Shown in pieces: positions 1-6,104 of a stretch of DNA of 6,743 bases. The DNA comes from Solirubrobacteraceae bacterium. GTDB taxonomy: Bacteria; Actinomycetota; Thermoleophilia; Solirubrobacterales; Solirubrobacteraceae. Where the stretch lies: the NCBI GenBank assembly GCA_030149625.1, contig JASLHP010000073.1, positions 1 to 6,743 on the forward strand, in the 5' to 3' direction. Position 1 is the stretch's first letter. Every line of letters starts with the position of its first letter. The notes beneath the pieces are model-generated. The model was given only the letters and a program-made list of their open reading frames with translations. It had not been told where the DNA came from and made no database searches. A program made the translations under genes and the position numbers.

Positions 1-50
1 GTCCGCGCCCGAGCTAAGTTTCGGGTCGCTCGCGGTCGAAGTTGAGGTGC

Positions 51-1640
51 ATGCCCCTGTCCATTCCCACGCTGATCGAAGCGATCCCGATCGAGCGCGA
101 CGAGCGCATCCTGCGCGCGCGCCGCACCGCTGCTCGCACGCGCGTCGCGATGGGCTTGATCGGCATCGCGCTGATCCTGGCGTGGCCGCGGATGCTGCCG
201 TACCCGGCGCTCGGGCTCGCGGGCTTCGCGATCGTCGAGCTCACGGCGCTCGTGCAGCTGGCGGCCATGCGGCCGTCATGGCTGAAAGCCGAGGAGACGG
301 CCGCCGGGGCGGCGGCCGTGTTGATCATCGGCATGGGCGACCAGCGCGTGACCGCGCTCAGCATCCTGTGGCTGGCGGCGATCGCCAGCGGCGTGATGGC
401 ACGCGGCGGGCGGGCGCACTGGGCCGGCAGCCTGATCGTGCTGAGCGCGCTGGCGCTGCCAGTCGTCCGCATGCAGAGCCTGAGCGGCCAGTACGCGGCG
501 CTGTGCGTGGCCGCGCTCGGGCTGTTGCTGACGTGCGGCAGGCTGACACGCGAGCTCAACAGCATGCTGCGACAGGCGCGCCGCCAGGCAGAAAACGCCG
601 AGACGCTGCTGCTCGCCGGCGACATCGCCGCCCGCATGACCGATCGCAGCGAGCGTGCCGCGAGCACGATGCGCGTCGCTCCGCTGCAGTCCGACGAGAC
701 GCTGAGCGCCGACGAGCTCTCGAGCGCCCGCGACGGCCTCGCGGGCCTGATCGAGGGAGAAGGGCTGGCGATGGCCGTGCAGCCGATCGTCGACATCCGC
801 AACGGGACGATGCACGCCTTCGAGGCGCTCGCGCGCTTCGGCCATCAGCGCCAGGGCAACAGCCCGCTGCACTGGTTCTCGCTGGCGGAGGAGCTCGGGC
901 AACGCGCGGAGCTCGAGCGTGCGTGCGTGCGCGCTGCGCTCGAGCTGCTCGGCGAGCGTCCAGCCGGTACGAGCCTGTCGGTCAACCTGTCGGCGCCCGT
1001 GCTGCTCGAGCCGGCCACGATGGCGATGCTGGAAGCCGCCGGCGACGCGCAGGCCGACGATCTGGCCGGCTTGATCGTCGAGATCACCGAGGAGACGCTC
1101 GTACACGGCGAAATGGAGCTTTCGAGCGTGATCGAGCCGCTGCGCGCGCGCGGCGCGCGCCTCGCGGTCGACGACATGGGCGCCGGCTACTCCGGCCTGC
1201 GCCAGATCACAGCCGTGCACCCCAGCTACCTGAAGCTCGACCGCTCGCTCGTGAGCGGCATCGACGCTGACGATGAGCGCGCCGCGCTCGTCGGCGCGCT
1301 TGCCGGCTACGCCAAGCAGGTCGGCAGCCTGCTCGTCGCCGAGGGCGTCGAGACGGACGCCGAGCTGCGCGCGGTCCGCCGTCTCGGCGTGCCGCTGGTG
1401 CAGGGCTTCTACCTCGGCCGGCCTGGGCCGCCCTGGCCGCAATTGGGCGCGGCCAGTTCGCTCGAGCCGGCGCCCGTGGTTAGCGACCTACGCGCGCGGT
1501 CCGGGCGGCGCAGCGCACGTGAGCTGAGCCCAGACGACCTTCCCGTCGCGCGTGGGCTCGACGCCCCAGCTCCTCGTGAGCGAGTCGACGACGCACAGTC
1601 CGTGCGGCGGCTGCGGGTCAAGACCCCCGCCGGGCACTGA
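51..1640 (+). CDS. Membrane-anchored EAL-domain c-di-GMP phosphodiesterase (no GGDEF)
   Basis: Predicted to hydrolyse cyclic di-GMP to pGpG at the inner face of the membrane. Numbered from the ATG (529 aa): about six hydrophobic segments lie at roughly 33-48, 51-73, 83-97, 100-117, 124-140 and 147-163, then a charged, probably helical linker (164-235), then an EAL domain (about 236-460). The expected catalytic and metal-binding positions are visible: the E of EAL (258), N312 in SVNLSA, E344 in VEITEE, D374-D375 in DDMGAGYS, K395 in LKLD, E431 and E434 in AEGVET, and Q451 in QGFYLG. The usual DDFG is DDMG. No GGDEF domain fits between membrane region and EAL. An in-frame TTG at 42 would add three residues; the ATG is preferred, though its GAGG (44-47) is only 3 nt away. 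An in-frame TAA at 15-17 rules out a longer start. The last about 65 residues are not EAL-like, and the final 50 codons and stop overlap the opposite-strand gene. The signal sensed is unknown. Confidence 0.9.
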   Translation: MPLSIPTLIEAIPIERDERILRARRTAARTRVAMGLIGIALILAWPRMLPYPALGLAGFAIVELTALVQLAAMRPSWLKAEETAAGAAAVLIIGMGDQRVTALSILWLAAIASGVMARGGRAHWAGSLIVLSALALPVVRMQSLSGQYAALCVAALGLLLTCGRLTRELNSMLRQARRQAENAETLLLAGDIAARMTDRSERAASTMRVAPLQSDETLSADELSSARDGLAGLIEGEGLAMAVQPIVDIRNGTMHAFEALARFGHQRQGNSPLHWFSLAEELGQRAELERACVRAALELLGERPAGTSLSVNLSAPVLLEPATMAMLEAAGDAQADDLAGLIVEITEETLVHGEMELSSVIEPLRARGARLAVDDMGAGYSGLRQITAVHPSYLKLDRSLVSGIDADDERAALVGALAGYAKQVGSLLVAEGVETDAELRAVRRLGVPLVQGFYLGRPGPPWPQLGAASSLEPAPVVSDLRARSGRRSARELSPDDLPVARGLDAPAPRERVDDAQSVRRLRVKTPAGH

Positions 1641-2519
1641 GCCGGCGAGCGGCGAACGATCTTCGACGGCGACGCGAAGCAGCGCCCCCCGCGATTCCAG
1701 CGCCAGTGAGAAGACGGAGCCGGCGTGACGCACGGCGTTGCTCGCGAGCTCGCTGACGACGAGGCTCACGTCTTCGACGAGCGACTCGTCGTGGCCCCAG
1801 CGTCGCAGCGTCGCGGTGGCCATCTTGCGTGCGCGCCCAGGGGAGCCGGGCTCGGCGGGGAAGCTCGCGCTGACGCCGGCCTCCGCCGCCGCGCCGGCGT
1901 GCTCGTGACTGGGGTCGCTGCGCTCATCGCGCTCGCCGGCCTCCGCGAGCGGGCGCTCCAGCAGCCGGGCGTGCTCGCGGGAGTGCTCGCGACGGACGCG
2001 CTCCAGCGCAACCCTGTGCTCGGATGCCGCGACGGACGCTGACGCGTAAGAGCAGAGCAGCGAGAACGACAGCTCGCGTCCGAGCTCGTTCCACAGCTCC
2101 TCGAGCTCGATCGCCGCGAGCACGTTGCCGCGATCCCACAGCAGCGCGACCATCTCTCCGTAGGCGCGCAGCGCTCGACCAGACGCCAGGGCGTCGCGTA
2201 GCAGCGTGCCGAGCACTGCACGGAACGCCTGAGGGTCGATGTTCCCGTCGTCGCTGAACGCCGCCAGCGTCGCGTCCGCGTCGAGCAACACGAGCCGCCC
2301 GTCTGCCGCGGCCCGATCGAGCTCGGCGCCGCGAGCCCTGAGCTCCGCCTCGAAGCTACGCCGATGCGCGTCGGTGGCGATGATGACGGCCGTCTCGCCG
2401 GCGCCGAGAGCTTCTGCCAGATAGGAGCAGACCGTGTCGACGAGCTGAGACTCGCGCTCGTAGAAGTGCACGACGTGCCCGTCGTGCGCGATCGCTGTCA
2501 GTCGAGTTCCAACGCTCAC
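1488..2519 (-). CDS. MEDS sensory domain + RsbW-type HATPase protein (anti-sigma RsbA-like regulator)
   Basis: Predicted 343-aa cytoplasmic regulator. Residues about 12-162 match a MEDS (DcmR sensory) domain, opening HVVHFYERESQLVDTV, with GAGETAVIIAT and the later LRAYGEMVALLW segment. A charged, probably coiled linker (165-217) leads to an RsbW-type GHKL ATPase (about 218-335): N-box ELASNAVRHA (257-266), D287 in VEDRSP, and a C-terminal HGLCVVDSLTRSWGVE block (306-321). There is no phosphoacceptor-His dimerisation domain, so it should act as a protein serine/threonine kinase and/or sigma-binding factor rather than a classical histidine kinase. MEDS domains are proposed to sense small organic molecules, but the ligand here is unknown. 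The glycine-rich G2 box is reduced (PPHGL where relatives usually have GRGL), so ATP binding needs testing. The GTG start is fixed by a strong Shine-Dalgarno, GGGAGGTGA, with GGAGG 6 nt upstream. It is divergent from the PP2C operon and convergent with the EAL gene. Confidence 0.9.
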   Translation of the reverse strand: MSVGTRLTAIAHDGHVVHFYERESQLVDTVCSYLAEALGAGETAVIIATDAHRRSFEAELRARGAELDRAAADGRLVLLDADATLAAFSDDGNIDPQAFRAVLGTLLRDALASGRALRAYGEMVALLWDRGNVLAAIELEELWNELGRELSFSLLCSYASASVAASEHRVALERVRREHSREHARLLERPLAEAGERDERSDPSHEHAGAAAEAGVSASFPAEPGSPGRARKMATATLRRWGHDESLVEDVSLVVSELASNAVRHAGSVFSLALESRGALLRVAVEDRSPLAGSVPGGGLDPQPPHGLCVVDSLTRSWGVEPTRDGKVVWAQLTCAAPPGPRA

Positions 2520-2522
2520 TCG

Positions 2523-2531
2523 TCACCTCCC
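2523..2531 (-). promoter_or_regulatory. Strong Shine-Dalgarno of the MEDS-HATPase gene
   Basis: On the minus strand the bases read GGGAGGTGA. The GGAGG core (2530-2526) lies 6 nt before the GTG at 2519-2517. This is the best ribosome-binding site on the left side of the window and it decides the non-ATG start of the gene. Confidence 0.85.
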
Positions 2532-2564
2532 ACATCGGCCGGTGCCACGCTCCGCGATTAAGAG

Positions 2565-2590
2565 GTACCCGTAGTCGGCGGGGATTGAAC
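2565..2590 (-). promoter_or_regulatory. Candidate SigB/SigF-type (general stress sigma) promoter for the MEDS-HATPase gene
   Basis: On the minus strand GTTCAA (2590-2585) is followed after exactly 14 nt by GGGTAC (2570-2565). This resembles the Bacillus SigB consensus (GTTTAA, 12-15 nt, GGGTAT) and the streptomycete SigB form ending GGGTAC/T. Transcription would begin near 2555-2560 and give a leader of about 35-40 nt carrying the Shine-Dalgarno at 2531-2523. The position suits the MEDS-HATPase gene. The implied meaning is that an anti-sigma-type regulator is transcribed by the kind of sigma factor it controls. The motif match is seen directly; use by such a sigma is inference. Confidence 0.6.
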
Positions 2591-2625
2591 ATCTTCGCGT
2601 CGAGCGCGGCGCCGGATACGATCAG

Positions 2626-3891
2626 ATGCCCCCGGCCATGGCAGGACGTTCTCGCACACCCGACGAAGCGCGCTCGCCAGCGGCGCGACCCGCTTACTCC
2701 TCACCTCCGGCGCATGATGCGATCAGGGTGCTGCTGGTCGAGGACGACGACGGCGACGCGCTGCTCGTCGACGACTTGCTGATCGATGCGCTGCCCGGCG
2801 CTCGGATCACTCGCAGCCGCACGTTCGGCGAGGCGCTCGCGGCGCTCGACGCGGGCATCGACTGCGTGTTGCTGGATCTGCAGCTGCCGGATGCGTCCGG
2901 GCTCGAGACCGTCTTGCGGCTGCGCCAGCGAGCGTCGGCGATTCCCCTGATCGTGCTGACGGGGCTCGACGACGCCGCGGCCGGCGTGGCCGCGGTCGAC
3001 GCGGGCGCGCAGGACTATCTCGTCAAGGGCAACGTCGACGGCGCGCAGTTGGCGCGCGCGATCCGCTACGCGATCGTGCGTCGCCAGGCAGCGGATGCGC
3101 AGCACGAGCTGCGTCTTGCGGACGTGCAGGCGCGCGAGGTCGCTCGCCTGGAACGCGGGCTCGCGCCGCGGCCGCTCGTGCATGCCGACTCGGTGTGGAT
3201 CGCTTCGCACTACCGCGCCGGCAGAAATCGGGCGCTGCTCGGCGGCGACTTCTTCGACGTCGTCGAGACGCCGGAGCGCTGCGTGCGCGTGGTCGTCGGC
3301 GACGTCTGCGGTCACGGTCCCGACGAGGCCGCGATCGGCGTGTGCCTGCGCGCCGCCTGGCGCGCGCTCACGATCTCAGGAGTGCACAGCGAGCAGGTCA
3401 TGAGCGCGCTGGAGCTGGTGCTCGAGCACGAACGCGACCTGCCGCAGCTGTTCGCGACGTTGTGCACGCTCGAGGTGGACCTCATGAACGACGAGGCGAC
3501 GATGACGCTTGCCGGCCACCCGCCGCCGATGCTGATCGATCGGACCTCCGTCTCGCTCGTCCCGCGCACCGCCGGCGGCCCGCCGATCGGCCTCGGCAAG
3601 GGAAGCTGGAGCTCCTCGGAGCTGGAGCTGCCCGCCGGGTGGGCGCTGCTGCTGTACACGGACGGCATCACCGAGGGAAGGGTGGGCGCCGGCTCGGAGC
3701 GTCTGGGAGAGGATCGGCTGCAGAGCATGGTCGCCGAGCACGTCAGGGCGCGCCCAGATTGGCGTGAGCAGCCCGAGGAGCTGCTCACGGAGCTGATCTC
3801 GCGTGCCGAAGAGCTGAACGGCGGCGAGCTGACCGACGACGTCGCGATGTTGCTGATCGGCTCGCGAAGCGACGGCTCGGACGTGGCTTGA
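2626..3891 (+). CDS. Response regulator with PP2C (RsbU/SpoIIE-type) phosphatase output
   Basis: Predicted 421-aa cytoplasmic serine/threonine phosphatase controlled by receiver phosphorylation; its usual substrate class is a phosphorylated STAS anti-anti-sigma factor. After a non-conserved 30-residue N-terminus, the receiver spans about 33-152: acidic pocket E39-D40-D41, phosphoacceptor D84 in VLLDLQLPD, T112 in VLTG and K134 in YLVKG. A helical linker (152-185) leads to the PP2C domain (about 188-413). Metal-ligand motifs are intact: GGDFFD (206-211), GDVCGHG (225-231), AGHPPP (296-301), YTDGITE (344-350) and TDDVAML (403-409). The start is uncertain because no clear Shine-Dalgarno precedes 2626; the ATG at 2638 or the GTG at 2728, just before the receiver, are alternatives. 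It is the first gene of a three-gene operon, and its TGA overlaps the kinase start by 4 nt. Function of the domain pair is secure; the target is inferred. Confidence 0.93.
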   Translation: MPPAMAGRSRTPDEARSPAARPAYSSPPAHDAIRVLLVEDDDGDALLVDDLLIDALPGARITRSRTFGEALAALDAGIDCVLLDLQLPDASGLETVLRLRQRASAIPLIVLTGLDDAAAGVAAVDAGAQDYLVKGNVDGAQLARAIRYAIVRRQAADAQHELRLADVQAREVARLERGLAPRPLVHADSVWIASHYRAGRNRALLGGDFFDVVETPERCVRVVVGDVCGHGPDEAAIGVCLRAAWRALTISGVHSEQVMSALELVLEHERDLPQLFATLCTLEVDLMNDEATMTLAGHPPPMLIDRTSVSLVPRTAGGPPIGLGKGSWSSSELELPAGWALLLYTDGITEGRVGAGSERLGEDRLQSMVAEHVRARPDWREQPEELLTELISRAEELNGGELTDDVAMLLIGSRSDGSDVA

Positions 3892-5477
3892 GCGCGACGC
3901 CGCCCGTCCCGCGGGGCCGATTGCTCGCGCGTCTGCGCGTCGGGCAGTGGCTCGCGCTCACGATCGGGGTGCTGCTCGCCTTTGCGGTGATCGGCGTGGG
4001 GCTCGCGCTTGTCGCCAACCACAGGCTCAGCGATCAACGTCGGCACGTGCTCGACCAGGTCGAGCCGGCGCTGCAGGCGGCGCTCGGCCTCGAAAATGCG
4101 TTGATCAACGAGGAGACCGGCGTGCGCGGCTACATCCTCAGCGGCAACCGGCGATCGCTCGAACCGTACGAAAACGGCCGCGAAGCGGAGGTGCTCGCAT
4201 ATCGCGAGCTCGAAAGCCGAGCCGGCCCGGAAGGCCTGAAGCTGGACGCGTACCTGCGCGACACGCGCGCTCGCGCGAGCGCGTGGCAGTCGCAGTTCGT
4301 CGCGCCGATCATGCGGCGGACCGCGGAAGGCCACACCGGCGCGGTCCCGCGCACGCTCTCGGGCAAAGGGCTGTTCGACGCGATCCGCAAATCGCTCGCG
4401 CGGCTGCGCGGCGAGCTCTCCGCGAAGCTCGCGGACGCGCGCCGGCGGCTCGACAGCGACGCGAGCTTCCTGGAGGCGATGCTGCTCGTCGCGGCCGGCT
4501 TGATCCTGGGCAGCGTGATCGGCGCGGGCATCCTGCTGCGCGCGATCATCACGCGCCCGCTGGCCGCGCTTGGCCGCGACGCCGAGCAGGTTGCCGCGGG
4601 CGACTTCGAGAAGCCCGTCGCCGCCCGCGGCGCGCCGCGCGAGATCGAGCGGCTCGGCGGCGAGATCGACGCGATGCGCACGCGCATCGTCAGCGAGCTC
4701 GCGACGGTCGAAGCGGCGCACGCGGCACTCGAGGCGCAGACGCTCGAGCTGAATCGCTCCAACGCGGAGCTGGAGCAGTTCGCCTACGTCGCCTCCCACG
4801 ATCTGCAGGAGCCGCTGCGCAAGGTCGCGAGCTTCTGTCAAGCACTCGAGCGCCGCTATCACGGTCAGCTCGACGAGCGCGCCGACCAGTACATCGAGTT
4901 CGCGGTCGACGGCGCCAAGCGCATGCAGGTGCTGATCAACGATCTGCTCGCGTTCTCGCGCGTCGGGCGCAGCGGTCGCAGGCTGGAGCTCGTCGAGCTG
5001 AGCGACGTCCTCGCCGAGGCGAAGTCGTCGCTGTCGCGCGTGCTGGAGGAAAGCGGGGCGAGCGTGCCCGAAGTCGAGCTCCCGGTCGTGCGGGGCGAGC
5101 GCACGCTGCTCGTGTCGCTGCTCCAGAACCTGATCGCCAACGCGGTCAAGTTTCGCGGCTCGCAGGCACCGCTCGTGCGCTTCGCGGCGCACCGGGAAGG
5201 CAGCCTGTGGCAACTCAGCTGCACCGACAACGGCATCGGCGTCGAGCCAGAGTACGCCGAGCGGATCTTCGTCATCTTCCAGCGACTGCACACCAAGGAG
5301 GCCTACCCAGGGACCGGCATCGGGCTGGCAATGTGTCGCAAGATCGTGGAGTATCACGGCGGGCGCATGTGGCTCGACGCCGACCACAGCCCCGGAGCCA
5401 GGCTCTGCTTCACGTTGCCGCTCGTCGATGTCGAGCAGCCTGCCACACAGCCGATCGCCCACGAGGAGGAGTCATGA
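3888..5477 (+). CDS. CHASE3-HAMP sensor histidine kinase with Cph1-like transmitter
   Basis: Predicted 529-aa membrane sensor kinase. Order: TM1 about 20-43; extracytoplasmic CHASE3 region 44-195 with its typical NEETGVRGYILSG block (74-86); TM2 about 196-218; HAMP 219-271; helical linker; HisKA about 297-365 with phosphoacceptor H304 in ASHDLQEPLRKV; HATPase about 400-512 with N-box N414/N418 (NLIANAVKF), G1 DNGIG (447-451), F-box IFVIFQRLH and G2 GTGIGL (475-480). All catalytic motifs look intact. The SHDLQEPL segment and following helix resemble the transmitter of cyanobacterial phytochrome Cph1, but no photosensory domain is present. Translation probably begins at TTG 3888, inside TTGA shared with the preceding stop, implying translational coupling; no clear Shine-Dalgarno is seen, and TTG 3921 is an alternative. 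Its own TGA overlaps the next gene's ATG. It sits between two receiver proteins and may feed both. The CHASE3 ligand is unknown. Confidence 0.93.
   Translation: MSATPPVPRGRLLARLRVGQWLALTIGVLLAFAVIGVGLALVANHRLSDQRRHVLDQVEPALQAALGLENALINEETGVRGYILSGNRRSLEPYENGREAEVLAYRELESRAGPEGLKLDAYLRDTRARASAWQSQFVAPIMRRTAEGHTGAVPRTLSGKGLFDAIRKSLARLRGELSAKLADARRRLDSDASFLEAMLLVAAGLILGSVIGAGILLRAIITRPLAALGRDAEQVAAGDFEKPVAARGAPREIERLGGEIDAMRTRIVSELATVEAAHAALEAQTLELNRSNAELEQFAYVASHDLQEPLRKVASFCQALERRYHGQLDERADQYIEFAVDGAKRMQVLINDLLAFSRVGRSGRRLELVELSDVLAEAKSSLSRVLEESGASVPEVELPVVRGERTLLVSLLQNLIANAVKFRGSQAPLVRFAAHREGSLWQLSCTDNGIGVEPEYAERIFVIFQRLHTKEAYPGTGIGLAMCRKIVEYHGGRMWLDADHSPGARLCFTLPLVDVEQPATQPIAHEEES
5464..5470 (+). 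promoter_or_regulatory. Shine-Dalgarno of the Rcp1-like response regulator
   Basis: AGGAGGA lies inside the last kinase codons, 3 nt before ATG 5474. It supports that start even though the same reading frame stays open far upstream. The ATG overlaps the kinase TGA (ATGA, 5474-5477). Confidence 0.75.
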
Positions 5478-5917
5478 ACGCCAACCTGATCTCGGTGCTG
5501 CTCGTCGATGACGATCCCGGCGACGTGCTGCTCGTACGCGAGGCGTTCGAGGACAACAAGGTCGGCAATCTGCTCGCGGTCGTCAGCGACGGCGCCGAGG
5601 CGCTGCAATACGTGCGCGGCGAAGGCAGCCACGCGAGCGCCGTGCGGCCCGACCTGATCCTGCTGGATCTCAACCTGCCGCGTAAGAGCGGGATCGAGGT
5701 CCTCGCCGAGATCAAGGGCGATCCGAGTCTGGCGACGATTCCCGTGATCGTGCTCACCACGTCCGAGGCCGAGGAGGACATCCTCGGCGCCTACAAGCTG
5801 CACGCGAACGCCTACATCACCAAGCCCGTCGACTTCGAGCAGTTCACGCGCATCGTGCACCAGATCGATGACTTCTTCATCGGTCTCGTCAAGCTGCCGC
5901 CATCGGGCGCTTGTTAG
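5474..5917 (+). CDS. Single-domain Rcp1-like response regulator
   Basis: Predicted 147-aa cytoplasmic receiver with no output domain. It contains the acidic pocket D12-D13-D14 in VDDDPGD, phosphoacceptor D65 in LILLDLNLP, T95-T96 in IVLTTSEAEEDI, and K117 in AYITKPVDFEQF. The NLPRKSG, TTSEAEEDI and ITKPVDFEQF segments are characteristic of the Rcp1 family, which partners phytochrome-type kinases such as Cph1; this matches the Cph1-like transmitter of the upstream gene. It probably works by protein-protein contact or as a phosphate shuttle or sink, not by binding DNA. It is the last gene of the operon, overlaps the kinase by 4 nt and has a good Shine-Dalgarno. No convincing intrinsic terminator follows its TAG stop. 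Family assignment is firm; its downstream partner is unknown. Confidence 0.94.
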   Translation: MNANLISVLLVDDDPGDVLLVREAFEDNKVGNLLAVVSDGAEALQYVRGEGSHASAVRPDLILLDLNLPRKSGIEVLAEIKGDPSLATIPVIVLTTSEAEEDILGAYKLHANAYITKPVDFEQFTRIVHQIDDFFIGLVKLPPSGAC

Positions 5918-5991
5918 CGCGGATTCTCCGAGTCGCGAGCCGAACGGTGCCGGCGTCGAGCGGCCTGCCGAGCCGCATGTAAGCCATAACA

Positions 5992-6001
5992 AGAACGTTC
6001 T
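5992..6001. promoter_or_regulatory. Perfect 10-bp palindrome, possible operator
   Basis: AGAACGTTCT reads the same on both strands. It lies 10 nt upstream of the candidate -35 element of the peptidase gene, in a stretch richer in A/T than its surroundings. The AACGTT core occurs again at 6048-6053, on the other side of the promoter. A regulator site is possible. It is not a standard actinobacterial or Bacillus LexA box, which needs four bases between GAAC and GTTC. Confidence 0.3.
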
Positions 6002-6011
6002 ACATCTCGTA

Positions 6012-6041
6012 TTGACCTCGGGCTTGGAAGGTGACTACGGT
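6012..6041 (+). promoter_or_regulatory. Candidate housekeeping-type promoter of the S53 peptidase gene
   Basis: TTGACC (6012-6017) matches the -35 consensus at five of six bases. After 18 nt comes TACGGT (6036-6041), which fits the relaxed actinobacterial -10 pattern TAnnnT but matches TATAAT at only three positions. Transcription would start near 6048 and leave a leader of roughly 108 nt before ATG 6156. Confidence 0.45.
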
Positions 6042-6047
6042 GGCGCA

Positions 6048-6053
6048 AACGTT
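6048..6053. promoter_or_regulatory. Second AACGTT palindrome at the predicted transcription start
   Basis: AACGTT recurs 54 bp, about five helical turns, downstream of the AACGTT core in the palindrome at 5992-6001. The two copies bracket the candidate promoter. A six-base palindrome alone is weak evidence; the paired spacing in G+C-rich DNA is the reason to list it. Confidence 0.2.
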
Positions 6054-6104
6054 GTCGAGCGTCGCCAGTCGCGTGCCGACGAGTGCGCCAGCGCAGCAGC
6101 AGCG

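Noticed and set aside
1..50. 3' end of an upstream gene entering the window
   Set aside because: One frame ends at TAA 15-17 and another at TGA 43-45, but too few codons are visible to recognise any protein.
276..1442. A 388-codon open minus-strand frame opposite the EAL gene
   Set aside because: No domain or motif is recognisable and the plus strand carries the full EAL signature, so it is an antisense shadow.
2617..2622. TACGAT as a -10 element for the PP2C operon, possibly leaderless
   Set aside because: It is only 3 nt before ATG 2626 and no acceptable -35 lies 16-18 nt upstream; TTGAAC at 2585-2590 is too far away and is better explained as the minus-strand SigB-type -35.
3312..5462. 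A very long open minus-strand frame (716 codons) opposite the PP2C and kinase genes
   Set aside because: It lies antisense to two genes with complete conserved motifs, its composition is Arg/Ala/Leu-rich with no recognisable domain, and such antisense frames are expected in G+C-rich DNA.
3947..5473. The frame of the Rcp1-like regulator stays open upstream through almost the whole kinase gene, which could suggest a longer fusion protein
   Set aside because: The upstream part is low-complexity Arg/Ala sequence produced by reading the kinase gene out of frame; the receiver begins correctly at ATG 5474 with its own Shine-Dalgarno.
5960..5976. Intrinsic terminator after the Rcp1-like regulator (GCGGC/GCCGC stem)
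   Set aside because: Only a 5-bp stem with a 7-nt loop and no U-tract follows, which is within chance expectation for this composition.
5992..6001. LexA/SOS box reading of the GAACGTTC palindrome
   Set aside because: The SOS box requires four bases between GAAC and GTTC; here the half-sites abut.
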